64,000 nt of DNA from JANWHZ01 sp035758575 (GTDB lineage: Bacteria; Patescibacteriota; Saccharimonadia; Saccharimonadales; UBA4665): assembly GCA_035758575.1 (NCBI GenBank), contig DASTXH010000031.1, positions 97,719 through 161,718 of the forward strand. Reading direction: 5' to 3'. Each line of letters starts with the position of its first letter. Positions within the stretch are counted from its first letter, which is position 1. A model generated the notes under the pieces. The model made no database searches, was not told the origin of the DNA, and saw nothing but the letters and a program-made list of their open reading frames with translations. Positions 32,683 to 41,913 of this stretch are shown here, piece after piece. Position numbers and translations under genes: made by a program.

Positions 32683-35415
32683 TTATCTCCCGTAGTTACT
32701 TAGCAAAATACTCAAATCAATAATGGATACATAGCCGTCGTTATGAAAATCGCAGGCTGGATAAGCAGTGCCGTAATGGCTCAACAGAATACTGAGGTCG
32801 ATGATGGTCACGTGCCCGTCGCTGTTGCAGTCGCCCGACACCGTAGCGCCGGTGGTGCTGGCAGATAAGGCACCGCTCTGTGCGCTGGCATTACCTGCGT
32901 AGTCGTAGGCGCTGATAGTGTAGCTGTACGCCGTATTTACGCTGAGCGCTGTGTCGGTGTAGCTCAGGCCAGATCCGACGGGAATGGTGGCCAGTAGCGT
33001 GCCGCCCCGGTACAGCTTGTAGCCGGCCACGCCCGAACCGCCCACATTGTCGGTACTGGCGTCCCAGGCAAGGGCGATACTGCTAGCTGTAGTAGCGGTG
33101 GTACGCAAGTTGGCTGGCACCGATGGCGCCGTAGTGTCGGCAGTTGCCGCCGTATTGAAGCTAAGAATAGCCACACCATAGCCAGCCAGCGACAGGTTCA
33201 CGGTACTCACGGCACCCAGATCGGTTATGCTGGGGCCGCTGGTTTCGTCGGCGCTGCCGTCAATCATCACTTCTTGTGTATCGGTAGAGGTGGCACCCGA
33301 AAGCTGCACGGTCGCGGTACCGGCCGTACCTACCCCGGGACTGGCCCCAGTCTGCACGTTCACCACAAGTACCGACACCTTACTGGAGCCCGGCGGCTGC
33401 ACCGCCAGTGCCACGTAACCAGCCGGCACATTGGTTACCGGCGCAATCTTGCTGCCGGCGGGGAAATAGCGCGACGCCCAGTAGATCAGCCAGTATTCCA
33501 GTGTGGGTTCGCTAGCCTTTATGCCCAGACAGGACGGCTGCGGATAGCAATTCGCCGGTGCATTGATATTTGAGAATAAACTCCACGTATTGGTGTTGGC
33601 TACCTCGAACTGGAACAATTGCTGCACTTTGGGCGCCTGCTGGCAATATGCCGCCATTTCGTCGGCCATCCAGGCCGAACCCAGCTGCGTGGCCGCACGA
33701 TAGTCGGTGTTATCCAAAAAGCCGGCGTCAATATTAGTCTCGGTGATCCATGCCGGCGTGGTACCCATGGATGCATCGTCCAGGCTCAAATAGGTATTGA
33801 TAGCATACTGCAGACCGCTAAAGTAGCTGGCGTCGGTGGAGCTGCTGCCCAAATAGTTACCATAGCTATGGAAACTCACCACGTCCGGCTTCGGCACGCC
33901 ATTCGCCATAAGGTAGGGAATGTAGTCGGTACTATCCTGCCAGGAATTATCGCCCGGCCCGGTGGTAATAGCCGTCGTAACCGTGCTGGCGCCGGTGACC
34001 GACTGAGGGTTGCTGATAACCGGCCCCACTACTTGCACGCTCGCGTCCACCGCTTTGATGGCTGGCGCGACCACATTCCACATGCGCGTATACTCACGCG
34101 ACCGCCATACCTGGAAACCGGGCGTGCCGTCGCTGGTAGGCAAGGCGCCTGACGGCGTGACGCTGCCTTTATCTGTCCACGTAAGCCCAGACGACGCCTG
34201 GGCGCCAACCACCACCATCGCCTGCTCGGCGCCGCTCGACCGGCCGTATATGCGATAGGCAAACGGCGACAACCCCAGGTTTGATGTTGCCGACCACGAC
34301 AGCTGCACCGCATTGTCGCCTGCCGGCAGCGTCAGCGTCACCTGTGTGCCGGGCAGCGACTCGGCGGTACCTATATTTACCGCAGTCATACGGTAGGCAT
34401 AGGTAATACCTGACGTCAGCGTACCACCCGCCACATTTACACCGGTCAGCACCGGCGTTGGCGCAGGCAGTGCCGGCGAAGTGCGCAGGAAACTAGAGTT
34501 GGATAAATCCGACTCATTAAACAATTCTGCGTACTGCACATTGCCCACAGATGGTGGCCGCGGCCAAGGCGTAGCATTGGTTGGTGCCGTAACCGGCGGC
34601 GTGGTAGATGCCAGGTTGTAGGCCGCGCCCGCCGCCGGCGCGCCGCTTGGCCAGGCAAGCGTAAGCGTGTGTCCGTCGGGCGATACAGCGGTGATAGTAG
34701 CCGTTTCCCAATCGGGGAAACCGTTTGCATCAGTGAGGGTAGCCGTCACCGCATAGGCACCGCCGCCGTATGCCGTAAAGTTAGCAGACGTATCAGTGAG
34801 TGTCGTGGCGGTATACGTCACCGCAGATCCGCTGTTTGTAGCCAAAATGCCAGTGCGGAAATACTTCATCACATTTGCGTAATACTGTGCCAGCGCGTCG
34901 TAGGTTTGGTCTGCCAACGCACCCTGACTGCCGTCGCCCGTGCCCGTCCATAGCACTTCCGGCGGTTCAGTCAGATCAAGCAAGCGCGGCGCACCATTTG
35001 GCCCGTCAGACAACACCTTATCCAGCGTAGCAAAGCTCCAGGCGTTGATAGCGTGCCCCTGGGCCGTAGTGTACGCTGCGGGCGAAGGCAACGAGGTACT
35101 AGCATCATTGTACCCAGCCACTGCCTGCACACGCCAGTAGTCCAATCCCAAACCGTTGATACGCTGGGTTAGCGTCGGGCCTCCGGCGGGCGGCGGAATG
35201 TCATAAAAATAGCCCGGCCAGACATCTTCGCTACTGAACCGAGGACTGCACGTGGTGGCCGAGCCAGACGGCAGCCCCACGGTAATTGGCGTACTGACAG
35301 CGCCAACTGGTGCCCCATGAAGCCAATACAGCAATCCGGCAGCTATAACAAACACAACTGCCCGTACTAATACCGGAGGTAGCCAAGATGCTTTTGCCTT
35401 ACCAGGATCAGTCAT
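32683..35415 (-). CDS. Dockerin-bearing clan GH-A-like glycosidase
   Basis: A protein of about 910 residues from the ATG at 35415; a GTG at 35463 is an alternative. An N-terminal membrane segment or signal (VLVRAVVFVIAAGLLYWL) is followed by a TIM-barrel-like region with FNESDL (acid/base Glu) and AWITETN (nucleophile Glu), the two-glutamate layout of clan GH-A. An Ig/fibronectin insert and a C-terminal fibronectin domain (LRTTATTASSIALAWDAS) are present. It ends in a complete type I dockerin: two calcium loops, DCNSDGHVTIIDLSILLSHYG and DFHNDGYVSIIDLSILLSNYG. The cohesin partner is 6 nt downstream. The target glycan is unknown. Confidence 0.82.
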   Translation of the reverse strand: MTDPGKAKASWLPPVLVRAVVFVIAAGLLYWLHGAPVGAVSTPITVGLPSGSATTCSPRFSSEDVWPGYFYDIPPPAGGPTLTQRINGLGLDYWRVQAVAGYNDASTSLPSPAAYTTAQGHAINAWSFATLDKVLSDGPNGAPRLLDLTEPPEVLWTGTGDGSQGALADQTYDALAQYYANVMKYFRTGILATNSGSAVTYTATTLTDTSANFTAYGGGAYAVTATLTDANGFPDWETATITAVSPDGHTLTLAWPSGAPAAGAAYNLASTTPPVTAPTNATPWPRPPSVGNVQYAELFNESDLSNSSFLRTSPALPAPTPVLTGVNVAGGTLTSGITYAYRMTAVNIGTAESLPGTQVTLTLPAGDNAVQLSWSATSNLGLSPFAYRIYGRSSGAEQAMVVVGAQASSGLTWTDKGSVTPSGALPTSDGTPGFQVWRSREYTRMWNVVAPAIKAVDASVQVVGPVISNPQSVTGASTVTTAITTGPGDNSWQDSTDYIPYLMANGVPKPDVVSFHSYGNYLGSSSTDASYFSGLQYAINTYLSLDDASMGTTPAWITETNIDAGFLDNTDYRAATQLGSAWMADEMAAYCQQAPKVQQLFQFEVANTNTWSLFSNINAPANCYPQPSCLGIKASEPTLEYWLIYWASRYFPAGSKIAPVTNVPAGYVALAVQPPGSSKVSVLVVNVQTGASPGVGTAGTATVQLSGATSTDTQEVMIDGSADETSGPSITDLGAVSTVNLSLAGYGVAILSFNTAATADTTAPSVPANLRTTATTASSIALAWDASTDNVGGSGVAGYKLYRGGTLLATIPVGSGLSYTDTALSVNTAYSYTISAYDYAGNASAQSGALSASTTGATVSGDCNSDGHVTIIDLSILLSHYGTAYPACDFHNDGYVSIIDLSILLSNYGR

Positions 35416-35529
35416 ATCTGTAATACCGGTATATAGTGTTGTTACCCTATTGATCTCGATCACTAACTCATACAGTATAATTGCTTACATATAAGATGAC
35501 TACCACTTTTCAAACAAGGAACGCATACT

Positions 35530-36033
35530 ATGCCCGTCAACACTGACCCCGACATCCATAATCTGATCATGGCTGCAAATATGTTTGTAAAACGGGACGG
35601 CAAGCTGCTTGTTATAAAGCGCTCGCTCCACAAGACCTACATGCCCGGGTTCGTACAACCTGTGGGCGGCAAGGTTGACATCAACGAAGGCCCGCTGCAA
35701 GCCGCCGAACGGGAGTTGCTTGAAGAAGCCGGGCTGCGCATCAAAAATATCCGTCTGGAGGCCGTATCAACAGATGTCCATCAAGACGGCATCAACAATT
35801 GGCAGGCCTTCTACTTTTCGGGTGACTACGTCGGCGGCGAAGCGCACGTCTCAATAGATGAAGGCGAGCTGCTTTGGCTAACGCCGGAAGAAATCAAGCG
35901 CGAAAAAGTGCTTGATTCTATCCAGCGGATCGTAGACAACATATATAGTGCAGATCACGCCGCGCTATTCGTCAACTACCGATGGGACGAAGATAACCAT
36001 GCTGCGCTAACTGCGTTAGGAGAGGTCCGGTAA
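35530..36033 (+). CDS. Nudix hydrolase
   Basis: A 167-residue Nudix enzyme that would hydrolyse a nucleoside diphosphate derivative. The Nudix box is GGKVDINEGPLQAAERELLEEAGL (GX5EX7REUXEEXGU), at about residues 52-75. The N-terminal MAANMFVKRDGKLLVIKRS is the first strand pair. CAAGGA precedes the ATG, and a TATAAT lies further upstream near 35476. The stop is 1 nt before the next gene's ATG, so the two are co-transcribed. The substrate is not predictable. Confidence 0.9.
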   Translation: MPVNTDPDIHNLIMAANMFVKRDGKLLVIKRSLHKTYMPGFVQPVGGKVDINEGPLQAAERELLEEAGLRIKNIRLEAVSTDVHQDGINNWQAFYFSGDYVGGEAHVSIDEGELLWLTPEEIKREKVLDSIQRIVDNIYSADHAALFVNYRWDEDNHAALTALGEVR

Positions 36034-36034
36034 C

Positions 36035-36361
36035 ATGCATCAGCTTGGCCAGCGCCACCAGCACGAACAGACCGCCGAACACCGGATGCACCGGCGTACG
36101 CCCTATATCGTTTTGCTCAATAAAACTACATTTATAGCAGGCATCGTCGGCCCGCTTACGGTACTGCCGCAAATCTCTTCTATCTTCACATCGCATTCGG
36201 CGCAGGGCGTATCGCTCGCCACTTGGGCGCTGATATTCGTGGTTACGTTCCCGTGGATCCTATACGGTATCGCCCACCGAGACAAAAGCATCATCATCAG
36301 CTTCACCCTGTGGGAGGTCGTCAACCTCGCCGTCGTCGCCGGCATCATGTTATATCGCTAA
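36035..36361 (+). CDS. SemiSWEET/PQ-loop sugar transporter-like protein
   Basis: A 108-residue membrane protein. After a polar His-rich start of about 25 residues there are three helices forming one half-transporter: FIAGIVGPLTVLPQISSIF with the PQ motif, LATWALIFVVTFPWILYGIA, and IIISFTLWEVVNLAVVAGIML. This is the size and order of bacterial SemiSWEETs, which work as dimers and move small sugars. The unusually long, charged N-terminus may mean that the true start is a later in-frame codon. It follows the Nudix gene with 1 nt between. Confidence 0.78.
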   Translation: MHQLGQRHQHEQTAEHRMHRRTPYIVLLNKTTFIAGIVGPLTVLPQISSIFTSHSAQGVSLATWALIFVVTFPWILYGIAHRDKSIIISFTLWEVVNLAVVAGIMLYR

Positions 36362-36469
36362 TACGCTGCTACAGTACGGTCTTGCAAGTAAATTCCGGAG
36401 TGCTATAGTGTTCTTTTGTCGTCCGCAGCTTTGCGGTTTTATTATTTCTAAAAATTCATAGAAGGATAC

Positions 36470-39022
36470 ATGCAACAAAACATTGCCGACTTGCGTAATA
36501 ACATCTTAGCGCTTAATACGCACCTCGGCTCTTCACTCTCTTGTCTCGAGATAATCGCCACTCTTTACACGCAAGATATCATGCGTTACTCAGTTGATAA
36601 TCCCAGATGGGATGATCGCGACAGATTTATCCTATCAAAAGGGCATGCAGGCCCAGCATTGTATGTAGTTCTTGCCGCGCTTGGCTTCTTTCGCAGTATT
36701 GGCGGAAACACTGAAGTCTTGCGTACAATGGGGCGGGATGGCGCGGTAGTAGGGAGACATCCGGATAATATAATGATCCCTGGCATTGATTGCACCTCAG
36801 GCGCACTCGGAGAAGGTCTAGGCGTAGCTGCAGGCATGGCCCTTGGCCTTAAGCGCCGCGGCAGCGAAGCCCGTGTATACGTTCTCGTCGGCGATGGCGA
36901 GTCGGATCTAGGGCCTATATGGGAAGCAGCTGACTTTATAACTAAAAACAAGCTGGATAATATCATCGTCTCGATAGATATGAACGGCTTGAGCTACTGT
37001 AATCCAGTCAACAACAACGCAATGGCCGCGAAGTGGCAAGGCTTTGGCTGGGACGTATCGGCAGCAGACGGCCACGATGTGGGCGATCTCACTCGTGCGT
37101 ATAAATCTATCAAGCCCAACACCGGCAAACCCCATGTTATTTTAGCCCACACCGAAAAGGGGCATGGCTCAGCCACGGCAGGGACGATCCAAAGTCATTC
37201 GTTCACCTTAGAAGATGAGTCGCTGCCACAGCTGAAAGACATTGATCTATCGGCGTATCACCCGCACCTAGAGACAACAACCCCCTTGGCGCAAACTACT
37301 GCGTCGTGCCGAATACCGGACATGGGGCTATCTGATGGCGCAGCCGCCACCCGCGATGTCGGCTATGCCCTTGAGCATTGGGTCAGCGAGAACCCACACA
37401 TCTTGCCGATTTGTCCAGACGTAGAAGAATCGACCAGAATAACGGATAAAACCAACTTCGTACGAATGGGTATAAAAGAGGCGACAAGCGTGTCCGTTGC
37501 AGCTGGGCTTGCTAGCGTGGGATTTATTCCTGTAGTATCCATGTTTGATGATTTTCTACTCGGAACACTTAGGGAAATAAAAAACACAGTTGTCGTGCCA
37601 AAGCTACCTGTGCTTCTCATGACCACACACTCAGGCGTTGGGCTAGGCAAAGACGGGGCATCGCACCACTCTATGACTGCGCCGGCTGCAATCGCGACGT
37701 TTGAAGAGATAACCTACTTTGAGCCTGCAGACTTGCGCGAAGCAAGCCATTTGCTAGGATACGCACTGCAGCATCCTGATCACCCTTATTACATTCGACT
37801 GACCCGGCAACCGCTTGAAAACATCTGTCCGTTTGATGACGCACAAGAAACAGAATGGATACACAAGGGAGCCTACCGCGTAAACACCGGTGAATATGAC
37901 GCGACACTTATCGCGACCGGCCAGTTAGTCAACACAGCCCGTGATGTTGCCGCCAAGCTAGAACGGCGCGGCATACGGCTAAATATAGTCAACTGCTTCT
38001 CGCCATCCATGTTCTCACGTCTTACCCCTATTGAACGTCACGCGGTCGCCGACAGTGCCAAGCCCATCTTTACGGCTATCGATGCGCATCCTTCTGTTCT
38101 TGCACCTTTCGCAAACCTCCACGGTGAGAGTTACGGTGTGGAGCACACTACCCCAGGCGGCGGCGACGCGCCTTACTTCTACAAAACTAACCAGCTTGAC
38201 GCGAGCACCTTGGCGCTGAAGGTTGAGAATCGTTGCCGACTACAAAAAGGCGGAACGCCGCTATCCGCCCAAGATGCCGTAATCCGTGAATGCAGAAATA
38301 TCCTTACATACAAGCGTAAGTGCGTATTGTTCATTGACGGCCCTACGCGCGCCGGCACTACTACCTTTGGTAAAAAAATGCAGGGCTACTTTGAAGCCGA
38401 GGGAATCCATGTCAGCAGCGTCCTTGATTCAGATTTTTTCCTTTTGTCACGTGAGGCACGGGACGTACTAAAACAATTTGCATACAAGTCCTGGCTAAAC
38501 AACATGAATTGGTTCAGCTGGAAACGCCTTGCACAAACACTCCATCAGTACACGCAAAACGACGAACTCATCACCTTAGACAATGTTTATATTCATGATC
38601 AGACGAAGAAGCAAACTCTAGCGCCCATAACCACGTCCAGCAATGTTCCCAATGTTCTTATTGTCGAAGGGCCGTTCATCGTAAACGACGACATACGGCA
38701 CTACGCCGACTTTATCGTGCACCTTGAAACCGACTCCTCAGAGAGGCTGCGGCGTATGCTCGATGCAAAAAATCTGGCAAGCAGGAATAGGACAACATCA
38801 GAGCAGACAGAGCTAAACACACTCATCTATGAACCGAGCCGTCTGCTATACGAGAGCTATGCGCGCACATACTTCGATATGGAAATCAACAATAACGAAC
38901 CCGACGCCAAAGAGGTCATATATATCACTGATGCCCCAGAGCCAGACCATATACCCGTCACAGCACAAAAAGCAATAGCTCAAAGACGACCACGCAAAAA
39001 AACTTCCAAAATTTCTTCATAG
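36470..39022 (+). CDS. Transketolase fused to a phosphoribulokinase/uridine kinase-family domain
   Basis: An 850-residue fusion. Residues 1 to about 600 are a complete transketolase: SKGHAGPALYVVLAALG, the thiamine-diphosphate motif GDGESDLGPIWEAADF, a second half with KEATSVSVAAGLASVGF, and a C-terminal domain. Residues about 615-830 are a P-loop kinase of the PRK/uridine kinase family (VLFIDGPTRAGTTTFGKK, VLIVEGPFIVNDDIRHYADFIVHLETD). Its Walker A reads GxxxxGTT, where most kinases have GKT; some phosphoribulokinases show the same change. It would couple pentose-phosphate chemistry to sugar or nucleoside phosphorylation. GAAGGA precedes the ATG. Confidence 0.85.
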   Translation: MQQNIADLRNNILALNTHLGSSLSCLEIIATLYTQDIMRYSVDNPRWDDRDRFILSKGHAGPALYVVLAALGFFRSIGGNTEVLRTMGRDGAVVGRHPDNIMIPGIDCTSGALGEGLGVAAGMALGLKRRGSEARVYVLVGDGESDLGPIWEAADFITKNKLDNIIVSIDMNGLSYCNPVNNNAMAAKWQGFGWDVSAADGHDVGDLTRAYKSIKPNTGKPHVILAHTEKGHGSATAGTIQSHSFTLEDESLPQLKDIDLSAYHPHLETTTPLAQTTASCRIPDMGLSDGAAATRDVGYALEHWVSENPHILPICPDVEESTRITDKTNFVRMGIKEATSVSVAAGLASVGFIPVVSMFDDFLLGTLREIKNTVVVPKLPVLLMTTHSGVGLGKDGASHHSMTAPAAIATFEEITYFEPADLREASHLLGYALQHPDHPYYIRLTRQPLENICPFDDAQETEWIHKGAYRVNTGEYDATLIATGQLVNTARDVAAKLERRGIRLNIVNCFSPSMFSRLTPIERHAVADSAKPIFTAIDAHPSVLAPFANLHGESYGVEHTTPGGGDAPYFYKTNQLDASTLALKVENRCRLQKGGTPLSAQDAVIRECRNILTYKRKCVLFIDGPTRAGTTTFGKKMQGYFEAEGIHVSSVLDSDFFLLSREARDVLKQFAYKSWLNNMNWFSWKRLAQTLHQYTQNDELITLDNVYIHDQTKKQTLAPITTSSNVPNVLIVEGPFIVNDDIRHYADFIVHLETDSSERLRRMLDAKNLASRNRTTSEQTELNTLIYEPSRLLYESYARTYFDMEINNNEPDAKEVIYITDAPEPDHIPVTAQKAIAQRRPRKKTSKISS

Positions 39023-39553
39023 CGTAAAATGGTGCACCGTCGCATTGGCGATATGCTGCCGGCGTTCATCTGAGTATAGATGGTACAGCCAGCGCAATAT
39101 GCCGCCATGGCATACCAGCAATGGCAGAGCTTGCGGATTCGCACGCAGATCATCAACAAATGACCGCACCCGATTACGGGTATCATCCGCGCATTCACCG
39201 CCAAATGGCCGAAGGTCGTACGTATACGTATTCAATACACCCGACGAATTTACGCCGAAGTATGGAATGGTCGAGTCCCAGCTTTGGCCTGCAAAACTCC
39301 CAAAATCTACTTCTGTAATCCGATCGTCCTCTACGAGAGGAACGCCAAAATGTTCTGCGATTGGTAGCGCCGTTCTTCGAGCACGTAGTAGCGCTGAGCA
39401 ATACACGACCGTCAGGGAATAGCCTTCAAGACTACCGATTAGAGCAGGTATTTGTGCCATCCCGGCGGCCGAAAGCGGCTCATCATACATACCATTGATC
39501 AAGTGCTGTTCGTTATACGGGGTAGTTGCATGACGAACAGCCACAATTTCCAT
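39017..39553 (-). CDS. Histidine phosphatase (phosphoglycerate mutase superfamily)
   Basis: A 178-residue phosphatase. The active-site motif is VRHATTPYNE (RHxT type), with the second histidine in LLVCHGGILRWLY and the acidic residue in ITEVDFGSFAGQ. It should dephosphorylate a small phosphorylated metabolite. It converges on the transketolase-kinase gene and overlaps its last codons by 6 nt. A TATAAT lies 6 nt before the ATG. Proximity to the fusion gene hints at a shared sugar-phosphate theme, but the two are on opposite strands. Confidence 0.88.
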   Translation of the reverse strand: MEIVAVRHATTPYNEQHLINGMYDEPLSAAGMAQIPALIGSLEGYSLTVVYCSALLRARRTALPIAEHFGVPLVEDDRITEVDFGSFAGQSWDSTIPYFGVNSSGVLNTYTYDLRPFGGECADDTRNRVRSFVDDLRANPQALPLLVCHGGILRWLYHLYSDERRQHIANATVHHFTL

Positions 39554-39559
39554 ACAAAA

Positions 39560-39565
39560 ATTATA
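39560..39565 (-). promoter_or_regulatory. Extended -10 TGC-TATAAT (minus strand)
   Basis: On the minus strand TGC-TATAAT ends 6 nt before the ATG at 39553. It is the best consensus match of the leaderless series. Confidence 0.65.
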
Positions 39566-39612
39566 GCAACAAAGATAATTGCGTAAAAATCAACAAGTAA
39601 TTTTAGTCACAA

Positions 39613-40821
39613 CTACGCTTCGACGAAGGTCAGGGCGTAGCCGATTTTGCCTGCGCGGCCTGCGCGGCCGATGCGGTGCACATAGTCATCGTACGACTGC
39701 GGCAGGGAATAGTTGATGACGTGCGTAATATCCGCCACGTCCAGACCGCGGGCAGCCACATCGGTGGCGACCAACACGGTAATGTCGCTGTTCTTGAACT
39801 TTTGCAGTACGCGCGTACGTTGACCCTGGGTTTTGCCGCCATGAATGGCGTCGGCAGGGAAGCCGCGAGCAATCAATTCTTGTGACAGGCGTTCTACGCT
39901 GCGCTGCGTGTCATCGAAAATGATAACTTTCTTCGGTGCGTGCTGAATAAGCACGTCGTGGAGGCGGTCTATCTTCTTGTCCATTGCGCCGTAAGGCACA
40001 ATGTCTTGTTCGACGTTATCGCTGGTTTCGCCGGCACTGACCGAAATATGTATAGGGTCGGTAGAGAACGTCTCGATGACACCTCTCACTCGGCTATCAA
40101 GCGTAGCTGAGAAGTAGAAACACTGGCGTTCGCTGCTGGTACGGCTCAAAATGTCCTGGATGTCGGTAATGAAACCCATGTCCAGCATGCGGTCTACTTC
40201 GTCCAATACCACAATGTTGCAATCGGCAATGGTTAGCGAACCGCGCTCCAGGTGGTCTTTTACACGGCCCGGTGTACCAATAATAATGCGCGGGTTAAAG
40301 CGCAGGTCGCGCAGCTGCGGTCCCATGGCTGTACCGCCAATAAGCAGGGCACCATTGAGGCCGCTGCCTTTGCCCAGCACGCGGCACTGCTGCTCGATTT
40401 GTTGCGCCAGCTCGCGCGTAGGCGCCAGGATGATGGCTTTGCTGGCCGGCTCGGTAATTAGGCGGTGCAACAAAGGTACTGCGAATGCAGCTGTTTTGCC
40501 GGTACCGGTATTGGCAATGCCAATAACATCTTTGCCAGCCAATGCCTGCGGAATCGCCTGGTCTTGGATAGGGGAAGGGCTGGTAAAACCCATGGCCGCT
40601 AAGTTGCGATGCACCAGGGCATCTACGGCAAAGTCAGAAAACGCATGCATCGGCACGTACGCCTCGGCCGCACGCATAGTAGCGCGCTTTACGAAGCGCG
40701 ACGGATGTATGTAGGCCTTCTTAGGCCCGCGGCGACCCTGTTGCGAGCGGCTGCGGCCATAGGTATTTTGCGAACGGCCATTGCGGCCGCCAGAACGGCG
40801 TGATTGAAAACTATAAGACAT
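39613..40821 (-). CDS. DEAD-box RNA helicase
   Basis: A 402-residue ATP-dependent RNA helicase. The N-terminus is Arg/Gly/Ser-rich and probably binds RNA. The Q motif (FADFA..GFTSPSPIQDQAIP), motif I (NTGTGKTAAF), Ia (PTRELAQQ), II (VLDEVD, DEVD instead of DEAD), III (FSATL), V (ATDVAARGLD) and VI (HRIGRAGRAGK) are visible. It would unwind RNA in ribosome assembly or mRNA decay. The ATG at 40821 is chosen because AAAGGA lies upstream and the RG-rich region begins there. Confidence 0.93.
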   Translation of the reverse strand: MSYSFQSRRSGGRNGRSQNTYGRSRSQQGRRGPKKAYIHPSRFVKRATMRAAEAYVPMHAFSDFAVDALVHRNLAAMGFTSPSPIQDQAIPQALAGKDVIGIANTGTGKTAAFAVPLLHRLITEPASKAIILAPTRELAQQIEQQCRVLGKGSGLNGALLIGGTAMGPQLRDLRFNPRIIIGTPGRVKDHLERGSLTIADCNIVVLDEVDRMLDMGFITDIQDILSRTSSERQCFYFSATLDSRVRGVIETFSTDPIHISVSAGETSDNVEQDIVPYGAMDKKIDRLHDVLIQHAPKKVIIFDDTQRSVERLSQELIARGFPADAIHGGKTQGQRTRVLQKFKNSDITVLVATDVAARGLDVADITHVINYSLPQSYDDYVHRIGRAGRAGKIGYALTFVEA

Positions 40822-40999
40822 AAAAAATGAATCCTTTTCGGGTAAATTGGTATATCGACTTGTTTGTAATGAATGTCGAGTAACCAAACCTACCACTCAG
40901 GATCCATCAAAAACAATACCCATATTGTAGCATAATGTCACGATAAAACAAACAGCAACGCATATTTGTTATGATAGAGATACAAATAGGGGGGTTATT

Positions 41000-41461
41000 A
41001 TGCAGCAAAAAATCACACCAAACTTATGGTTCAAGGGCAACGCCAAAGAGGCGGTGGACTACTATATATCGGTATTTCCAGATAGCGCAGTTCTTTCTAC
41101 TGCCTACTACCCCAAGAGCACGGAGGAAGGCCTGGCTGATTTCCAAAAAGATATGGCCGGCAAAGAGCTGGCTATAGAGTTCTCCTTGAGCGGTCTACAT
41201 TTTACCGCCATCAACGCCGGGCCGGAGTTTACCTTCAACGAAGCGGTTTCTTTTGCCGTTACTTGCAAAGATCAGGCCGAGATCGACTACTACTGGGAAA
41301 AACTATCCGCCATGCCGGAGTCGGAGCAGTGCGGCTGGTGCAAAGACCGCTTTGGCCTAAGCTGGCAGATCGTGCCCGAAAACATGGGCGAACTGATGCA
41401 GCGCCCGGATGCCTACACCCACATGATGCAGATGAAAAAGCTGGTCATCGCCGACTTCTAA
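41000..41461 (+). CDS. PhnB/VOC-family protein
   Basis: A 153-residue protein of the PhnB-like group in the vicinal oxygen chelate superfamily. The signature is KITPNLWFKGNAKEAVDYYISVFPDS, then FHF-like FTAINAGPEFTFNEAVSF, EQCGWCKDRFGLSWQIVPENM. Members are dimeric with unknown substrates. GGGGGG before the ATG gives a plausible ribosome-binding site. Two cysteines in CGWCKDR are a local oddity that could bind metal or be redox-active. Confidence 0.88.
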   Translation: MQQKITPNLWFKGNAKEAVDYYISVFPDSAVLSTAYYPKSTEEGLADFQKDMAGKELAIEFSLSGLHFTAINAGPEFTFNEAVSFAVTCKDQAEIDYYWEKLSAMPESEQCGWCKDRFGLSWQIVPENMGELMQRPDAYTHMMQMKKLVIADF

Positions 41462-41481
41462 GTATCCGCAGATCAATATAC

Positions 41482-41721
41482 CTACTGCGTAGCCTCGCCG
41501 CCGCCCATCAGCTCTGGAAACTCATCCAGTATAGCTTGGCGCTGGTCTGGGGAGAGATTATCCCATTCTTCTCCCAATTCGCGTTGGAATATGCCTAGCG
41601 GATCTCCCTCATCATCGCCCAGTATCCGATCAAGAAGCTCCCGCTTCTCTTCATCGCTCATACTGTCCGGGTCTATATATGGCCACTCGCTTGACTGCGG
41701 ACCGCCTTCGTGTGATGTCAT
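41482..41721 (-). CDS. Small acidic hypothetical protein
   Basis: A 79-residue very acidic protein from the ATG at 41721. It has repeated Asp/Glu stretches (DPDSMSDEEKRELLDRILGDDEGD) and a C-terminal helix (LSPDQRQAILDEFPELMGGG). The in-frame extension to 41787 is unlikely because it is compositionally different. The family is unknown. It is convergent with the PhnB-like gene, 20 nt apart. The consistent frame and amphipathic helices support a real small protein. Confidence 0.55.
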   Translation of the reverse strand: MTSHEGGPQSSEWPYIDPDSMSDEEKRELLDRILGDDEGDPLGIFQRELGEEWDNLSPDQRQAILDEFPELMGGGEATQ

Positions 41722-41913
41722 ACAGCCATCATAGAGTCCGTGGCCCGCGCAAGGCCAGCTCACGGCTATGCACGTGACCAAAATCACTCGCTTCTGGCTT
41801 ATTAGGGTTTAACCCGGTTAGCGCCGGGAACCGCGGTAGGTGCGCAGCAGTTCAGGCATACCGAGGCATCGCTGTGGTATCATATTCCAGATCATTTAAC
41901 TGTTGAGAGAACG

